DNA from: Episyrphus balteatus
Lineage: Eukaryota > Arthropoda > Insecta > Diptera > Syrphidae
DNA length: 64,000 nt
Assembly (NCBI RefSeq): GCF_945859705.1
Contig: NC_079138.1
Coordinates: forward strand, 186,001 to 250,000
Direction: 5' to 3'
Part shown: piece by piece, positions 1-14,286 of the stretch
Layout: every line of letters begins with the position of its first letter
Position numbering within the stretch: the stretch's first letter is position 1
Position numbers and translations under genes: made by a program
The notes under the pieces: generated by a model
The model's database searches: none
What the model saw: only the letters and a program-made list of their open reading frames with translations
Told to the model about the DNA's origin: nothing

Positions 1-3000
1 CGATTTAAACATTTTTAAAAGTGATTTTCTCCAAACGTGAATTTTTCAACTCCAATTGTATTGTATGCGAAGGATATCGACTCACAGAGCACAAAAATGT
101 ATTTTCTATAAGTTTTGGACTTGTAGTTTTGTTGTTAGAGAATTTTGAATTTTGCAAGTTTTGATGTGTTTAGACGCTCGGTTAACGAGATATGACGATT
201 TAAACATTTTTAAAAGTGATTTTCTCCAAACGTGAATTTTTCAACTCCAATTGAATTGTATGCGAAGGATATCGACTCACAGAGCACAAAAATGTACTTT
301 CTATAAGTTTTGGACTTGTAGTTTTGTTTTTAGAGAATTTTGAATTTTGCAAGTTTTGATGTGTTTAGACGCTCGGTTAACGAGATATGACGATTTAAAC
401 ATTTTTAAAAGTGATTTTCTCCAAACGTGAATTTTTCAACTCCAATTGAATTGTATGCGAAGGATATCGACTCACAGAGCACAAAAATGTATTTTCTATA
501 AGTTTTGGACTTGTAGTTTTGTTGTTAGAGAATTTTGAATTTTACAAGTTTTGATGTGTTCAGACGCTCGGTTAACGAGATATGACGATTTAAACATTTT
601 TAAAAGTGAATTGTATGCGAAGGATATCGACTCACAGAGCACAAAAATGTATTTTCTATAAGTTTTGGACTTGTAGTTTTGTTTTTAGAGAATTTTGAAT
701 TTTGCAAGTTTTGATGTGTTTAGACGCTCGGTTAACGAGATATGACGATTTAAACATTTTTAAAAGTGATTTTCTCCAAACGTGAATTTTTCAACTCCAA
801 TTGTATTGTATGCGAAGGATATCGACTCACAGAGCACAAAAATGTATTTTCTATAAGTTTTGGACTTGTAGTTTTGTTGTTAGAGAATTTTGAATTTTGC
901 AAGTTTTAATGTGTTTAGACGCTCGGTTAACGAGATATGACGATTTAAACATTTTTAAAAGTGATTTTCTCCAAACGTGAATTTTTCAACTCCAATTGTA
1001 TTGTATGCGAAGGATATCGACTCACAGAGCACAAAAATGTATTTTCTATAAGTTTTGGACTTGTAGTTTTGTTGTTAGAGAATTTTGAATTTTGCAAGTT
1101 TTGATGTGTTTAGACGCTCGGTTAACGAGATATGACGATTTAAACATTTTTAAAAGTGATTTTCTCCAAACGTGAATTTTTCAACTCCAATTGAATTGTA
1201 TGCGAAGGATATCGACTCACAGAGCACAAAAATGTACTTTCTATAAGTTTTGGACTTGTAGTTTTGTTTTTAGAGAATTTTGAATTTTGCAAGTTTTGAT
1301 GTGTTTAGACGCTCGGTTAACGAGATATGACGATTTAAAACATTTTTAAAAGTGATTTTCTCCAAACGTGAATTTTTCAACTCCAATTGAATTGTATGCG
1401 AAGGATATCGACTCACAGAGCACGTGAATTTTTCAACTCCAATTGAATTGTATGCGAAGGATATCGACTCACAGAGCACAAAAATGTACTTTCTATAAGT
1501 TTTGGACTTGTAGTTTTGTTTTTAGAGAATTTTGAATTTTGCAAGTTTTGATGTGTTTTAGACGCTCGGTTAGCGAGATATGACGATTTAAACATTTTTA
1601 AAAGTGATTTTCTCCAAACGTGAATTTTTCAACTCCAATTGAATTGTATGCGAAGGATATCGACTCACAGAGCACAAAAATGTATTTTCTATAAGTTTTG
1701 GACTTGTAGTTTTGTTGTTAGAGAATTTGAATTTTGCAAGTTTTGATGTGTTTAGACGCTCGGTTAACGAGATATGACGATTTAAACATTTTTAAAAGTG
1801 ATTTTCTCCACACGTGAATTTTTCAACTCCAATTGAATTGTATGCGAAGGATATCGACTCACAGAGCACAAAAATGTATTTTCTATAAGTTTTGGACTTG
1901 TAGTTTTGTTTTTAGAGAATTTTGAATTTTGCAAGTTTTGATGTGTTTAGACGCTCGGTTAACGAGATATGACGATTTAAACATTTTTAAAAGTGATTTT
2001 CTCCAAACGTGAATTTTCAACTCCAATTGAATTGTATGCGAAGGATATCGACTCACAGAGCACGTGAATTTTTCAACTCCAATTGAATTGTATGCGAAGG
2101 ATATCGACTCACAGAGCACAAAAATGTACTTTCTATAAGTTTTGGACTTGTAGTTTTGTTTTTAGAGAATTTTGAATTTTGCAAGTTTTGATGTGTTTTA
2201 GACGCTCGGTTAGCGAGATATGACGATTTAAACATTTTTAAAAGTGATTTTCTCCAAACGTGAATTTTTCAACTCCAATTGAATTGTATGCGAAGGATAT
2301 CGACTCACAGAGCACAAAAATGTATTTTCTATAAGTTTTGGACTTGTAGTTTTGTTGTTAGAGAATTTTGAATTTTGCAAGTTTTGATGTGTTTAGACGC
2401 TCGGTTAACGAGATATGACGATTTTAAACATTTTTAAAAGTGATTTTCTCCAAACGTGAATTTTTCAACTCCAATTGAATTGTATGCGAAGGATATCGAC
2501 TCACAGAGCACAAAAATGTATTTTCTATAAGTTTTGGACTTGTAGTTTTGTTGTTAGAGAATTTTGAATTTTGCAAGTTTTGATGTGTTTAGACGCTCGG
2601 TTAACGAGATATGACGATTTAAACATTTTTAAAAGTGATTTTCTCCATATGCGAAGGATATCGACTCACAGAGCACAAAAATGTATTTTCTATAAGTTTT
2701 GGACTTGTAGTTTTGTTTTTAGAGAATTTTGAATTTTGCAAGTTTTGATGTGTTTAGACGCTCGGTTAACGAGATATGACGATTTAAACATTTTTAAAAG
2801 TGATTTTCTCCAAACGTGAATTTTTTCAACTCCAATTGAATTGTATGCGAAGGATATCGACTCACAGAGCACAAAAATGTATTTTCTATAAGTTTTGGAC
2901 TTGTAGTTTTGTTTTTAGAGAATTTTGAATTTTGCAAGTTTTGATGTGTTTAGACGCTCGGTTAACGAGATATGACGATTTAAACATTTAAAAAGTGATT

Positions 3001-4289
3001 TTCTCCAAACGTGAATTTTTCAACTCCAATTGAATTGTATGCGAAGGATATCGACTCACAGAGCACAAAAATGTATTTTCTATAAGTTTTGGACTTGTAG
3101 TTTTGTTGTTAGAGAATTTTGAATTTTACAAGTTTTGATGTGTTCAGACGCTCGGTTAACGAGATATGACGATTTAAACATTTTTAAAAGTGAATTGTAT
3201 GCGAAGGATATCGACTCACAGAGCACAAAAATGTATTTTCTATAAGTTTTGGACTTGTAGTTTTGTTTTTAGAGAATTTTGAATTTTGCAAGTTTTGATG
3301 TGTTTAGACGCTCGGTTAACGAGATATGACGATTTAAACATTTTTAAAAGTGATTTTCTCCAAACGTGAATTTTTCAACTCCAATTGTATTGTATGCGAA
3401 GGATATCGACTCACAGAGCACAAAAATGTATTTTCTATAAGTTTTGGACTTGTAGTTTTGTTGTTAGAGAATTTTGAATTTTGCAAGTTTTAATGTGTTT
3501 AGACGCTCGGTTAACGAGATATGACGATTTAAACATTTTTAAAAGTGATTTTCTCCAAACGTGAATTTTTCAACTCCAATTGTATTGTATGCGAAGGATA
3601 TCGACTCACAGAGCACAAAAATGTATTTTCTATAAGTTTTGGACTTGTAGTTTTGTTGTTAGAGAATTTTGAATTTTGCAAGTTTTGATGTGTTTAGACG
3701 CTCGGTTAACGAGATATGACGATTTAAACATTTTTAAAAGTGATTTTCTCCAAACGTGAATTTTTCAACTCCAATTGAATTGTATGCGAAGGATATCGAC
3801 TCACAGAGCACAAAAATGTACTTTCTATAAGTTTTGGACTTGTAGTTTTGTTTTTAGAGAATTTTGAATTTTGCAAGTTTTGATGTGTTTAGACGCTCGG
3901 TTAACGAGATATGACGATTTAAACATTTTTAAAAGTGATTTTCTCCAAACGTGAATTTTTCAACTCCAATTGAATTGTATGCGAAGGATATCGACTCACA
4001 GAGCACAAAAATGTATTTTCTATAAGTTTTGGACTTGTAGTTTTGTTTTTAGAGAATTTTGAATTTTGCAAGTTTTGATGTGTTTAGACGCTCGGTTAAC
4101 GAGATATGACGATTTAAACATTTTTAAAAGTGATTTTCTCCAAACGTGAATTTTTTCAACTCCAATTGAATTGTATGCGAAGGATATCGACTCACAGAGC
4201 ACAAAAATGTATTTTCTATAAGTTTTGGACTTGTAGTTTTGTTTTTAGAGAATTTTGAATTTTGCAAGTTTTGATGTGTTTAGACGCTC
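1..4289. repeat. 195-bp satellite array, left segment
   Basis: Head-to-tail monomers of 195 bp; the motif CGATTTAAACATTTTTAAAA recurs at 1, 196 and 391. The monomer is AT-rich and carries an HpaI-type GTTAAC, a DraI-type TTTAAA and an EcoRV-type GATATC site. Monomers differ at few fixed positions (TTGTTGTTAG versus TTGTTTTTAG, TATTTT versus TACTTT, GTTAAC versus GTTAGC). Partial monomers occur, for example near 1423 and 2063, where a unit restarts at GAGCACGTGAAT. No protein is implied: short ORFs here are read-through of the monomer. The array runs off the window start. Confidence 0.98.
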
Positions 4290-4325
4290 CACATAGGGGT
4301 ATTTAGTCAATTTAGGCGGACAAAA
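4290..4325 (+). repeat. Left terminal inverted repeat of the Transib-type MITE
   Basis: 36 bp. The first 16 bases and last 12 bases (AGGCGGACAAAA) match the right end exactly; the middle 8 bases differ partly (GTCAATTT here, CCAATTTT at the other end). The RSS-like layout is CACATAG, 23-bp spacer, then ACAAAACAC at 4320-4328. Confidence 0.9.
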
Positions 4326-5144
4326 CACGAAATTTTAAACTGATCCAAACGTAAAAAATCAACATCCTACTAAAAGTAGATAACTTGCTTAGCATTTTCT
4401 TATAGTTTTAAAATTGATTATCACTTCAGGTGACTAACAGCAGCGGTCTAGAGTTCAAAGTTTTCAGCCCAAAGATTAAATTAATTTTTTTTTGTAATTT
4501 ACCGTCTGTGCTTAAGTAAGTACTTTTTTTTTTAAGTGGATTTAGAAAAAAGTTTTTATGGAATATTGATAAGGAGATACGAAACTGTCTACTAGATGTT
4601 GTATCTAAATGTTGTATTACTTTATAAATAAAAAAGTGATATGTTGAATCTTAATATAAATTAATCGTAAAAAAAGTAAATTTCTGTGTTAGTAAGGAGA
4701 TAAGTTATACAATTTCACATTATTGTGTGATAAAATTTTTATGTTTTCTAAAGGTTAAACTTTTATTTAATTGAATCTGTAAAAAATAGGTGCAACTAAG
4801 TGCAACTTCGACACATTTGCCCTTCTTAAAGGTTTTAGGTTTTGAAAAATGGTTACCTTGTATTCAGTATCCATATTTTAAGTTTTTTTAAAGATTCAAC
4901 TTTTTGAATTACAGAACCTGAATCCTTATGATTTTTCCTAAATTTTAAGACCTTTATCTTGGCGATACCATTAATAGAACTCCATTTATAAGCGTTTTAA
5001 CAAACCATTGGGATCCATTCTTGACACTTTTTTGTTTGATCAAAAAGTGGTTTAGGAAGAAAAATGTTTTCGTTGAAATCAACACTTAAAACACTTTATT
5101 CCAGTACTAAATACCTTAGTGATGAAGATAAACCGGAAAAATAA

Positions 5145-5180
5145 TTTTGTCCGCCTAAAATTGGTAAATACCCCTATGTG
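5145..5180 (-). repeat. Right terminal inverted repeat of the Transib-type MITE
   Basis: Reverse complement of the left end, 36 bp. Read inward from 5180, the nonamer-like position is ACAAAATTA. It is followed on the right by the second copy of the CGCTC target duplication (5181-5185). Confidence 0.9.
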
Positions 5181-8100
5181 CGCTCGGTTAACGAGATATG
5201 ACGATTTAAACATTTTTAAAAGTGATTTTCTCCAAACGTGAATTTTTCAACTCCAATTGAATTGTATGCGAAGGATATCGACTCACAGAGCACAAAAATG
5301 TATTTTCTATAAGTTTTGGACTTGTAGTTTTGTTGTTAGAGAATTTTGAATTTTACAAGTTTTGATGTGTTCAGACGCTCGGTTAACGAGATATGACGAT
5401 TTAAACATTTTTAAAAGTGAATTGTATGCGAAGGATATCGACTCACAGAGCACAAAAATGTATTTTCTATAAGTTTTGGACTTGTAGTTTTGTTTTTAGA
5501 GAATTTTGAATTTTGCAAGTTTTGATGTGTTTAGACGCTCGGTTAACGAGATATGACGATTTAAACATTTTTAAAAGTGATTTTCTCCAAACGTGAATTT
5601 TTCAACTCCAATTGTATTGTATGCGAAGGATATCGACTCACAGAGCACAAAAATGTATTTTCTATAAGTTTTGGACTTGTAGTTTTGTTGTTAGAGAATT
5701 TTGAATTTTGCAAGTTTTGATGTGTTTAGACGCTCGGTTAACGAGATATGACGATTTAAACATTTTTAAAAGTGATTTTCTCCAAACGTGAATTTTTCAA
5801 CTCCAATTGAATTGTATGCGAAGGATATCGACTCACAGAGCACAAAAATGTACTTTCTATAAGTTTTGGACTTGTAGTTTTGTTTTTAGAGAATTTTGAA
5901 TTTTGCAAGTTTTGATGTGTTTAGACGCTCGGTTAACGAGATATGACGATTTAAACATTTTTAAAAGTGATTTTCTCCAAACGTGAATTTTTCAACTCCA
6001 ATTGAATTGTATGCGAAGGATATCGACTCACAGAGCACAAAAATGTATTTTCTATAAGTTTTGGACTTGTAGTTTTGTTTTTAGAGAATTTTGAATTTTG
6101 CAAGTTTTGATGTGTTTAGACGCTCGGTTAACGAGATATGACGATTTAAACATTTTTAAAAGTGATTTTCTCCAAACGTGAATTTTTCAACTCCAATTGA
6201 ATTGTATGCGAAGGATATCGACTCACAGAGCACAAAAATGTATTTTCTATAAGTTTTGGACTTGTAGTTTTGTTGTTAGAGAATTTTGAATTTTACAAGT
6301 TTTGATGTGTTCAGACGCTCGGTTAACGAGATATGACGATTTAAACATTTTTAAAAGTGAATTGTATGCGAAGGATATCGACTCACAGAGCACAAAAATG
6401 TATTTTCTATAAGTTTTGGACTTGTAGTTTTGTTTTTAGAGAATTTTGAATTTTGCAAGTTTTGATGTGTTTAGACGCTCGGTTAACGAGATATGACGAT
6501 TTAAACATTTTTAAAAGTGATTTTCTCCAAACGTGAATTTTTCAACTCCAATTGTATTGTATGCGAAGGATATCGACTCACAGAGCACAAAAATGTATTT
6601 TCTATAAGTTTTGGACTTGTAGTTTTGTTTTTAGAGAATTTTGAATTTTGCAAGTTTTGATGTGTTTAGACGCTCGGTTAGCGAGATATGACGATTTAAA
6701 CATTTTTAAAAAGTGATTTTCTCCAAACGTGAATTTTTCAACTCCAATTGAATTGTATGCGAAGGATATCGACTCACAGAGCACAAAAATGTATTTTCTA
6801 TAAGTTTTGGACTTGTAGTTTTGTTGTTAGAGAATTTTGAATTTTGCAAGTTTTAATGTGTTTAGACGCTCGGTTAACGAGATATGACGATTTAAACATT
6901 TTTAAAAGTGATTTTCTCCAAACGTGAATTTTTCAACTCCAATTGAATTGTATGCGAAGGATATCGACTCACAGAGCACAAAAATGTATTTTCTATAAGT
7001 TTTGGACTTGTAGTTTTGTTGTTAGAGAATTTTGAATTTTGCAAGTTTTAATGTGTTTAGACGCTCGGTTAACGAGATATGACGATTTAAACATTTTTAA
7101 AAGTGATTTTCTCCAAACGTGAATTTTTCAACTCCAATTGTATTGTATGCGAAGGATATCGACTCACAGAGCACAAAAATGTATTTTCTATAAGTTTTGG
7201 ACTTGTAGTTTTGTTTTTAGAGAATTTTGAATTTTGCAAGTTTTGATGTGTTTAGACGCTCGGTTAACGAGATATGACGATTTAAACATTTTTAAAAGTG
7301 ATTTTCTCCAAACATGAATTTTTCAACTCCAATTGAATTGTATGCGAAGGATATCGACTCACAGAGCACGTGAATTTTTCAACTCCAATTGAATTGTATG
7401 CGAAGGATATCGACTCACAGAGCACAAAAATGTATTTTCTATAAGTTTTGGACTTGTAGTTTTGTTGTTAGAGAATTTTGAATTTTGCAAGTTTTAATGT
7501 GTTTAGACGCTCGGTTAACGAGATATGACGATTTAAACATTTTTAAAAGTGATTTTCTCCACACGTGAATTTTTCAACTCCAATTGTATTGTATGCGAAG
7601 GATATCGACTCACAGAGCACAAAAATGTATTTTCTATAAGTTTTGGACTTGTAGTTTTGTTGTTAGAGAATTTTGAATTTTGCAAGTTTTAATGTGTTTA
7701 GACGCTCGGTTAACGAGATATGACGATTTAAACATTTTTAAAAGTGATTTTCTCCAAACGTGAATTTTTCAACTCCAATTGTATTGTATGCGAAGGATAT
7801 CGACTCACAGAGCACAAAAATGTATTTTCTATAAGTTTTGGACTTGTAGTTTTGTTTTTAGAGAATTTTGAATTTTGCAAGTTTTGATGTGTTTAGACGC
7901 TCGGTTAACGAGATATGACGATTTAAACATTTTTAAAAGTGATTTTCTCCAAACGTGAATTTTTCAACTCCAATTGAATTGTATGCGAAGGATATCGACT
8001 CACAGAGCACAAAAATGTATTTTCTATAAGTTTTGGACTTGTAGTTTTGTTGTTAGAGAATTTTGAATTTTGCAAGTTTTGATGTGTTTAGACGCTCGGT

Positions 8101-11100
8101 TAACGAGATATGACGATTTAAACATTTTTAAAAGTGATTTTCTCCAAACGTGAATTTTTCAACTCCAATTGTATTGTATGCGAAGGATATCGACTCACAG
8201 AGCACAAAAATGTATTTTCTATAAGTTTTGGACTTGTAGTTTTGTTGTTAGAGAATTTTGAATTTTGCAAGTTTTGATGTGTTTAGACGCTCGGTTAACG
8301 AGATATGACGATTTAAACATTTTTAAAAGTGATTTTCTCCAAACGTGAATTGAATTGTATGCGAAGGATATCGACTCACAGAGCACAAAAATGTATTTTC
8401 TATAAGTTTTGGACTTGTAGTTTTGTTTTTAGAGAATTTTGAATTTTGCAAGTTTTGATGTGTTTAGACGCTCGGTTAACGAGATATGACGATTTAAACA
8501 TTTTTAAAAGTGATTTTCTCCAAACGTGAATTTTTCAACTCCAATTGAATTGTATGCGAAGGATATCGACTCACAGAGCACAAAAATGTATTTTCTATAA
8601 GTTTTGGACTTGTAGTTTTGTTTTTAGAGAATTTTGAATTTTGCAAGTTTTGATGTGTTTAGACGCTCGGTTAACGAGATATGACGATTTAAACATTTTA
8701 AAAAGTGATTTTCTCCAAACGTGAATTTTTCAACTCCAATTGAATTGTATGCGAAGGATATCGACTCACAGAGCACAAAAATGTATTTTCTATAAGTTTT
8801 GGACTTGTAGTTTTGTTGTTAGAGAATTTTGAATTTTACAAGTTTTGATGTGTTCAGACGCTCGGTTAACGAGATATGACGATTTAAACATTTTTAAAAG
8901 TGAATTGTATGCGAAGGATATCGACTCACAGAGCACAAAAATGTATTTTCTATAAGTTTTGGACTTGTAGTTTTGTTTTTAGAGAATTTTGAATTTTGCA
9001 AGTTTTGATGTGTTTAGACGCTCGGTTAACGAGATATGACGATTTAAACATTTTTAAAAGTGATTTTCTCCAAACGTGAATTTTTCAACTCCAATTGAAT
9101 TGTATGCGAAGGATATCGACTCACAGAGCACAAAAATGTATTTTCTATAAGTTTTGGACTTGTAGTTTTGTTTTTAGAGAATTTTGAATTTTGCAAGTTT
9201 TGATGTGTTTAGACGCTCGGTTAACGAGATATGACGATTTAAACATTTTTAAAAGTGATTTTCTCCAAACGTGAATTTTTCAACTCCAATTGTATTGTAT
9301 GCGAAGGATATCGACTCACAGAGCACAAAAATGTATTTTCTATAAGTTTTGGACTTGTAGTTTTGTTTTTAGAGAATTTTGAATTTTGCAAGTTTTGATG
9401 TGTTTAGACGCTCGGTTAACGAGATATGACGATTTAAACATTTTTAAAAGTGATTTTCTCCAAACGTGAATTTTTCAACTCCAATTGAATTGTATGCGAA
9501 GGATATCGACTCACAGAGCACAAAAATGTATTTTCTATAAGTTTTGGACTTGTAGTTTTGTTTTTAGAGAATTTTGAATTTTGCAAGTTTTGATGTGTTT
9601 AGACGCTCGGTTAACGAGATATGACGATTTAAACATTTTTAAAAGTGATTTTCTCCAAACGTGAATTTTTCAACTCCAATTGAATTGTATGCGAAGGATA
9701 TCGACTCACAGAGCACAAAAATGTATTTTCTATAAGTTTTGGACTTGTAGTTTTGTTTTTAGAGAATTTTGAATTTTGCAAGTTTTGATGTGTTTAGACG
9801 CTCGGTTAACGAGATATGACGATTTAAACATTTTTAAAAGTGATTTTCTCCAAACGTGAATTTTTCAACTCCAATTGAATTGTATGCGAAGGATATCGAC
9901 TCACAGAGCACAAAAATGTATTTTCTATAAGTTTTGGACTTGTAGTTTTGTTGTTAGAGAATTTTGAATTTTACAAGTTTTGATGTGTTCAGACGCTCGG
10001 TTAACGAGATATGACGATTTAAACATTTTTAAAAGTGAATTGTATGCGAAGGATATCGACTCACAGAGCACAAAAATGTATTTTCTATAAGTTTTGGACT
10101 TGTAGTTTTGTTTTTAGAGAATTTTGAATTTTGCAAGTTTTGATGTGTTTAGACGCTCGGTTAACGAGATATGACGATTTAAACATTTTTAAAAGTGATT
10201 TTCTCCAAACGTGAATTTTTCAACTCCAATTGTATTGTATGCGAAGGATATCGACTCACAGAGCACAAAAATGTATTTTCTATAAGTTTTGGACTTGTAG
10301 TTTTGTTGTTAGAGAATTTTGAATTTTGCAAGTTTTAATGTGTTTAGACGCTCGGTTAACGAGATATGACGATTTAAACATTTTTAAAAGTGATTTTCTC
10401 CAAACGTGAATTTTTCAACTCCAATTGAATTGTATGCGAAGGATATCGACTCACAGAGCACAAAAATGTATTTTCTATAAGTTTTGGACTTGTAGTTTTG
10501 TTGTTAGAGAATTTTGAATTTTGCAAGTTTTGATGTGTTTAGACGCTCGGTTAACGAGATATGACGATTTAAACATTTTTAAAAGTGATTTTCTCCAAAC
10601 GTGAATTTTTCAACTCCAATTGAATTGTATGCGAAGGATATCGACTCACAGAGCACAAAAATGTACTTTCTATAAGTTTTGGACTTGTAGTTTTGTTTTT
10701 AGAGAATTTTGAATTTTGCAAGTTTTGATGTGTTTAGACGCTCGGTTAACGAGATATGACGATTTAAACATTTTTAAAAGTGATTTTCTCCAAACGTGAA
10801 TTTTTCAACTCCAATTGAATTGTATGCGAAGGATATCGACTCACAGAGCACAAAAATGTATTTTCTATAAGTTTTGGACTTGTAGTTTTGTTGTTAGAGA
10901 ATTTTGAATTTTACAAGTTTTGATGTGTTCAGACGCTCGGTTAACGAGATATGACGATTTAAACATTTTTAAAAGTGAATTGTATGCGAAGGATATCGAC
11001 TCACAGAGCACAAAAATGTATTTTCTATAAGTTTTGGACTTGTAGTTTTGTTGTTAGAGAATTTTGAATTTTGCAAGTTTTGATGTGTTTAGACGCTCGG

Positions 11101-14100
11101 TTAACGAGATATGACGATTTAAACATTTTTAAAAGTGATTTTCTCCAAACGTGAATTTTTCAACTCCAATTGAATTGTATGCGAAGGATATCGACTCACA
11201 GAGCACAAAAATGTACTTTCTATAAGTTTTGGACTTGTAGTTTTGTTTTTAGAGAATTTTGAATTTTGCAAGTTTTGATGTGTTTAGACGCTCGGTTAAC
11301 GAGATATGACGATTTAAACATTTTTAAAAGTGATTTTCTCCAAACGTGAATTTTTCAACTCCAATTGAATTGTATGCGAAGGATATCGACTCACAGAGCA
11401 CAAAAATGTATTTTCTATAAGTTTTGGACTTGTAGTTTTGTTGTTAGAGAATTTTGAATTTTACAAGTTTTGATGTGTTCAGACGCTCGGTTAACGAGAT
11501 ATGACGATTTAAACATTTTTAAAAGTGAATTGTATGCGAAGGATATCGACTCACAGAGCACAAAAATGTATTTTCTATAAGTTTTGGACTTGTAGTTTTG
11601 TTTTTAGAGAATTTTGAATTTTGCAAGTTTTGATGTGTTTAGACGCTCGGTTAACGAGATATGACGATTTAAACATTTTTAAAAGTGATTTTCTCCAAAC
11701 GTGAATTTTTCAACTCCAATTGTATTGTATGCGAAGGATATCGACTCACAGAGCACAAAAATGTATTTTCTATAAGTTTTGGACTTGTAGTTTTGTTGTT
11801 AGAGAATTTTGAATTTTGCAAGTTTTAATGTGTTTAGACGCTCGGTTAACGAGATATGACGATTTAAACATTTTTAAAAGTGATTTTCTCCAAACGTGAA
11901 TTTTTCAACTCCAATTGAATTGTATGCGAAGGATATCGACTCACAGAGCACAAAAATGTACTTTCTATAAGTTTTGGACTTGTAGTTTTGTTTTTAGAGA
12001 ATTTTGAATTTTGCAAGTTTTGATGTGTTTAGACGCTCGGTTAACGAGATATGACGATTTAAACATTTTTAAAAGTGATTTTCTCCAAACGTGAATTTTT
12101 CAACTCCAATTGAATTGTATGCGAAGGATATCGACTCACAGAGCACAAAAATGTATTTTCTATAAGTTTTGGACTTGTAGTTTTGTTGTTAGAGAATTTT
12201 GAATTTTACAAGTTTTGATGTGTTCAGACGTTAACGAGATATGACGATTTAAACATTTTTAAAAGTGAATTGTATGCGAAGGATATCGACTCACAGAGCA
12301 CAAAAATGTATTTTCTATAAGTTTTGGACTTGTAGTTTTGTTTTTAGAGAATTTTGAATTTTGCAAGTTTTGATGTGTTTAGACGCTCGGTTAACGAGAT
12401 ATGACGATTTAAACATTTTTAAAAGTGATTTTCTCCAAACGTGAATTTTTCAACTCCAATTGTATTGTATGCGAAGGATATCGACTCACAGAGCACAAAA
12501 ATGTATTTTCTATAAGTTTTGGACTTGTAGTTTTGTTGTTAGAGAATTTTGAATTTTGCAAGTTTTAATGTGTTTAGACGCTCGGTTAACGAGATATGAC
12601 GATTTAAACATTTTTAAAAGTGATTTTCTCCAAACGTGAATTTTTCAACTCCAATTGAATTGTATGCGAAGGATATCGACTCACAGAGCACAAAAATGTA
12701 CTTTCTATAAGTTTTGGACTTGTAGTTTTGTTTTTAGAGAATTTTGAATTTTGCAAGTTTTGATGTGTTTAGACGCTCGGTTAACGAGATATGACGATTT
12801 AAACATTTTTAAAAGTGATTTTCTCCAAACGTGAATTTTTCAACTCCAATTGAATTGTATGCGAAGGATATCGACTCACAGAGCACAAAAATGTATTTTC
12901 TATAAGTTTTGGACTTGTAGTTTTGTTTTTAGAGAATTTTGAATTTTGCAAGTTTTGATGTGTTTAGACGCTCGGTTAACGAGATATGACGATTTAAACA
13001 TTTTTAAAAGTGATTTTCTCCAAACGTGAATTTTTCAACTCCAATTGAATTGTATGCGAAGGATATCGACTCACAGAGCACAAAAATGTACTTTCTATAA
13101 GTTTTGGACTTGTAGTTTTGTTTTTAGAGAATTTTGAATTTTGCAAGTTTTGATGTGTTTAGACGCTCGGTTAGCGAGATATGACGATTTAAACATTTTT
13201 AAAAGTGATTTTCTCCAAACGTGAATTTTTCAACTCCAATTGAATTGTATGCGAAGGATATCGACTCACAGAGCACAAAAATGTATTTTCTATAAGTTTT
13301 GGACTTGTAGTTTTGTTGTTAGAGAATTTTGAATTTTGCAAGTTTTGATGTGTTTAGACGCTCGGTTAACGAGATATGACGATTTAAACATTTTTAAAAG
13401 TGATTTTCTCCAAACGTGAATTTTTCAACTCCAATTGAATTGTATGCGAAGGATATCGACTCACAGAGCACAAAAATGTATTTTCTATAAGTTTTGGACT
13501 TGTAGTTTTGTTTTTAGAGAATTTTGAATTTTGCAAGTTTTGATGTGTTTAGACGCTCGGTTAACGAGATATGACGATTTAAACATTTTTAAAAGTGATT
13601 TCTTCCAAACGTGAATTTTTCAACTCCAATTGAATTGTATGCGAAGGATATCGACTCACAGAGCACAAAAATGTATTTTCTATAAGTTTTGGACTTGTAG
13701 TTTTGTTGTTAGAGAATTTTGAATTTTGCAAGTTTTGATGTGTTTAGACGCTCGGTTAACGAGATATGACGATTTAAACATTTTTAAAAGTGATTTTCTC
13801 CAAACGTGAATTTTTCAACTCCAATTGAATTGTATGCGAAGGATATCGACTCACAGAGCACAAAAATGTATTTTCTATAAGTTTTGGACTTGTAGTTTTG
13901 TTGTTAGAGAATTTTGAATTTTGCAAGTTTTGATGTGTTTAGACACTCGGTTAACGAGATATGACGATTTAAACATTTTTAAAAGTGATTTTCTCCAAAC
14001 GTGAATTTTTTAACTCCAATTGAATTGTATGCGAAGGATATCGACTCACAGAGCACAAAAATGTATTTTCTATAAGTTTTGGACTTGTAGTTTTGTTTTT

Positions 14101-14286
14101 AGAGAATTTTGAATTTTGCAAGTTTTGATGTGTTTAGACGCTCGGTTAACGAGATATGACGATTTAAACATTTTTAAGAGTGATTTTCTCCAAACGTGAA
14201 TTTTTCAACTCCAATTGAATTGTATGCGAAGGATATCGACTCACAGAGCACAAAAATGTATTTTCTATAAGTTTTGGACTTGTAGT

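Larger units (their letters stand above)
4290..5180. mobile_element. Non-autonomous DNA transposon (MITE), Transib-type ends
   Basis: An 891-bp insertion interrupts a satellite monomer. Both ends start CACATAGGGGTATTTA as inverted repeats, and CGCTC is duplicated at 4285-4289 and 5181-5185; removing the element and one CGCTC restores a normal monomer. CAC-ending inverted repeats with a GC-rich 5-bp duplication are the signature of Transib, the superfamily related to RAG1. At both ends a heptamer-like CACATAG is followed after 23 bp by a nonamer-like ACAAAA stretch, as in Transib ends and RAG signals. The interior is AT-rich with no substantial ORF, so it must use a transposase from elsewhere. 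Superfamily is inferred from ends and duplication length only. Confidence 0.85.
391..12400. repeat. Satellite domain with 35-bp-deleted (160-bp) monomers
   Basis: In this part of the array a monomer recurs in which AAAAGTGA is joined directly to ATTGTATGCG, losing 35 bp. The same monomer carries linked changes TTTTACAAG and GTGTTCAGACG. Copies lie near 541, 3124, 5353, 6293, 8833, 9970, 10910, 11460 and 12207. Two spacings are exactly 940 bp (4 x 195 + 160) and one is 550 bp (2 x 195 + 160), so it spread as part of multi-monomer blocks. I do not see it elsewhere in the window. The ATTGTATTGTATG variant is also concentrated here. Confidence 0.85.

Noticed and set aside
1..4289. Satellite monomer as a CENP-B-box centromere repeat
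   Set aside because: No sequence resembling the CENP-B box is seen in the monomer; centromere identity cannot be judged from sequence alone.
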